Translations under genes and position numbers: made by a program
Notes under the pieces: generated by a model
What the model was told of the DNA's origin: nothing
Database searches by the model: none
What the model saw: the letters and a program-made list of their open reading frames with translations, nothing else
Part shown: positions 62,452 to 64,000 of the stretch, piece after piece
Layout of the letters: each line of letters begins with the position of its first letter
Position numbering within the stretch: the stretch's first letter is position 1
Assembly (NCBI RefSeq): GCF_001664485.1
Contig: NZ_CP013630.1
Location: forward strand, 1,615,001 to 1,679,000
Length of the DNA: 64,000 bases
From: Rhizobium sp. N324
Lineage (GTDB): Bacteria > Pseudomonadota > Alphaproteobacteria > Rhizobiales > Rhizobiaceae
Reading direction: 5' to 3'

Positions 62452-64000
62452 ATGCTAAAGCCCTTGATTGATGGACAGCTCTTCACGGAAGAAGGCGTTT
62501 TACTGCCTGTCATGGCGCCACGCCTTCAGGCGGATGTTCACCCTGATGGATATGCCGATCTTGCCTTATGGGGGGCGGGCAGCCTCGGCCGTGTAAGATT
62601 TTCCGCGGTCAGCGAGCCTTATACCTATGCCCCCAACCGGATCCTGTCGGAACAAGGCGGCGTCTTCGTTGCGCAGTCGCTGCCCGTGATGGTGATCCGC
62701 GGCGTGAGACTTCAGGGCGTCTATCCAGCCCGCCGCTGCGCGTGGTGGCATGAGCCAGGTGGGGAAGGCGCAAGGGCGAGGGTCACCCGGAAGCATCACC
62801 GGCAGACGTTCGAAATGGGCTGGGGTGTCCTCATTGTGGAGGCTCTGGCTTCCGATTTGCGGATTGCCGTCGGCGCGTCGAGAGACGAAGCCGAGAAGGC
62901 GCTAAGCCTCACCAGCGAAGCCATCATTGCCGAAGCCGCTGAATATGCGGCTCGTTGTGACATGGCGCCAGCCGCCGACCCGTTGATGCGCAGCATGGTC
63001 AGCCAGGGGACGCACGCCGCCCTTTCCAGCATCAGGCGCGACGAAAACGGCGCCTTCGCCGGACTTGCCGCCGGGCAGGCCTATAGCGCTCCGGCGCGCA
63101 CCTATTACCGCGATGGCTATTGGACGATGCAGCCTCTTTTGACGCTTGCGCCGGAGGCGGTGCGCGACGAGATCCGGCTGCTTGCGAAAGGCGTGCAGCC
63201 GGATGGAGAAACCCCAAGCGGCGTGATCTTGACGGGACCGGCGCAGTCAGAAGCCTGGCAGCGCTTTGTCGCAGACAGCAAGGCCAATCCCAAAACCCAC
63301 AAAAGGGCGGTTCCGGAATATCACAACCGCCCGCAGGACTGGTGGAGCGACCACTTCGACAGTCCGCTTTTCTTCATCCTGTTCATCGACGACTATGTCA
63401 GGGCCACGAAGGACCTCGCCGAGGCGCAGCTGCACTGGCCGATCGTCCGGGCAATCGTCGACCGCTATCTCAGCCTGGCCGGCCCCGACAGCGTCCTGCC
63501 GGTAAAGCCACGTAACGATCGGGATTGGGCCGACAACGTCTATCGCGAGGGCCTTGTCTCCTATGATCTCGGCCTTTTCGTCGGCGCCATGGATGCGGTG
63601 GCAAGGCTTGGCGAGGGGCACGATCCGGCTCTTGCCGAACGCGCGGGCAGGATCGCAGATCTGGCCCGCCAGGAAATCGAGGCCAAACTCTTCGTCCCGG
63701 CAACGGGAGGATATCTCGACTATGGAACGCCTGGCGTATTCGTCGAGGATCATCTGGCGCTCGACAGCCTGACCTTGTCGCGGTTTGGTGCGATTTCACG
63801 GCCGAAGGCTATTGGCTTGCTGAGAGCGTTTGAAACCAAGCTGGAAACGCGCAACAATCAGCAACAGCCCTATGGCAGCTGGGGTGTCATGTGCGCCTAT
63901 CCGCCCTTCAAGCGGCCAGGCGATCTGCGATCCAAGACCGCGTTTCCCTACCGTTACCATAATGGTTCGGACTGGCCCTATTGGGATGGCGCCTATGCCG
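62452..64000 (+). CDS. Six-hairpin glycoside hydrolase (glycogen-debranching-like), 3' end cut off
   Basis: An open frame from ATG 62452 to the window edge, at least 516 residues. After a beta-rich N-terminal domain (MLKPLIDGQLFTEEG onwards), an (alpha/alpha)6 catalytic region starts near residue 180. It shows YYRDGYWTMQPLL, WADNVYREGLVSYDLGLF and HNGSDWPYWDGAYA, typical of GH15/GH63/GH78-type or amylo-alpha-glucosidase-like enzymes. No signal peptide is present, so it is probably cytoplasmic and acts on an imported oligosaccharide. The GH family and substrate cannot be fixed without the missing part. The ROK repressor is divergent. Confidence 0.8.
   Translation, partial: MLKPLIDGQLFTEEGVLLPVMAPRLQADVHPDGYADLALWGAGSLGRVRFSAVSEPYTYAPNRILSEQGGVFVAQSLPVMVIRGVRLQGVYPARRCAWWHEPGGEGARARVTRKHHRQTFEMGWGVLIVEALASDLRIAVGASRDEAEKALSLTSEAIIAEAAEYAARCDMAPAADPLMRSMVSQGTHAALSSIRRDENGAFAGLAAGQAYSAPARTYYRDGYWTMQPLLTLAPEAVRDEIRLLAKGVQPDGETPSGVILTGPAQSEAWQRFVADSKANPKTHKRAVPEYHNRPQDWWSDHFDSPLFFILFIDDYVRATKDLAEAQLHWPIVRAIVDRYLSLAGPDSVLPVKPRNDRDWADNVYREGLVSYDLGLFVGAMDAVARLGEGHDPALAERAGRIADLARQEIEAKLFVPATGGYLDYGTPGVFVEDHLALDSLTLSRFGAISRPKAIGLLRAFETKLETRNNQQQPYGSWGVMCAYPPFKRPGDLRSKTAFPYRYHNGSDWPYWDGAYA

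Overview
The window is chromosomal DNA of a Rhizobium, most like the R. etli / R. leguminosarum group. The basis is the high-GC coding style, the gene neighbourhoods (glyA-nrdR-ribD-ribE, plsX-fabH-ihfA-merR, ldtR-ldtP, bcsN-A-B-Z with a TPR gene), rhizobial families (DUF1236, DUF982, DUF6163, Bpt, K+-independent HppA) and dispersed palindromic repeats typical of Rhizobiaceae. This is recognition from memory; no database search was run.

Layout. 1-9 kb: truncated class III adenylate cyclase, RNase D, a Tat-exported multicopper oxidase, aspS, a family VIII-like serine hydrolase divergent from a TetR regulator, and a secreted protein of unknown function. 9-17 kb: parC, an SRPBCC protein, an orphan AbrB-type antitoxin, an EamA exporter, bpt, an RDD membrane protein, hemB and a DUF6163 protein. 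16.8-19 kb: the MarR-type regulator ldtR and the L,D-transpeptidase ldtP. 19-23 kb: glyA-nrdR-ribD-ribE as one operon. RibD carries an in-frame palindromic repeat.

23-34.5 kb is a polysaccharide biosynthesis block. One arm (minus strand) holds a large two-domain glycosyltransferase and rfbC-rfbB-rfbD-rfbA, which make dTDP-L-rhamnose. The other arm (plus strand) holds a VioA-like sugar aminotransferase, a WbqC-like protein, two tandem beta-propeller glycosidase-like paralogues, a GNAT acyltransferase, a methyltransferase and a GT2 glycosyltransferase. Part of the plus arm is visibly AT-richer. The block, plus three small genes on the minus strand, lies between ribE and ribH-nusB, which are neighbours in many alphaproteobacteria, so it looks like an insertion into the riboflavin cluster. 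It is the most interesting accessory region here.

36.5-48 kb: ribH, nusB, hppA, bamE, a cytochrome bc1 assembly chaperone, yceD, plsX, fabH, ihfA, a MerR regulator, a divergent response regulator / hybrid histidine kinase pair, and a DUF1236 protein behind a textbook general-stress (EcfG) promoter. 48-57.5 kb: the cellulose operon bcsN, bcsA, bcsB, bcsZ and a TPR gene. 57.5-64 kb: a HAD phosphatase, tRNA-Pro(GGG), a methyltransferase, small rhizobial genes including a DUF982 gene behind a second EcfG promoter, an XRE regulator, and a ROK regulator divergent from a truncated six-hairpin glycoside hydrolase that runs off the end.

No CRISPR array, complete insertion sequence, rRNA or prophage was seen.
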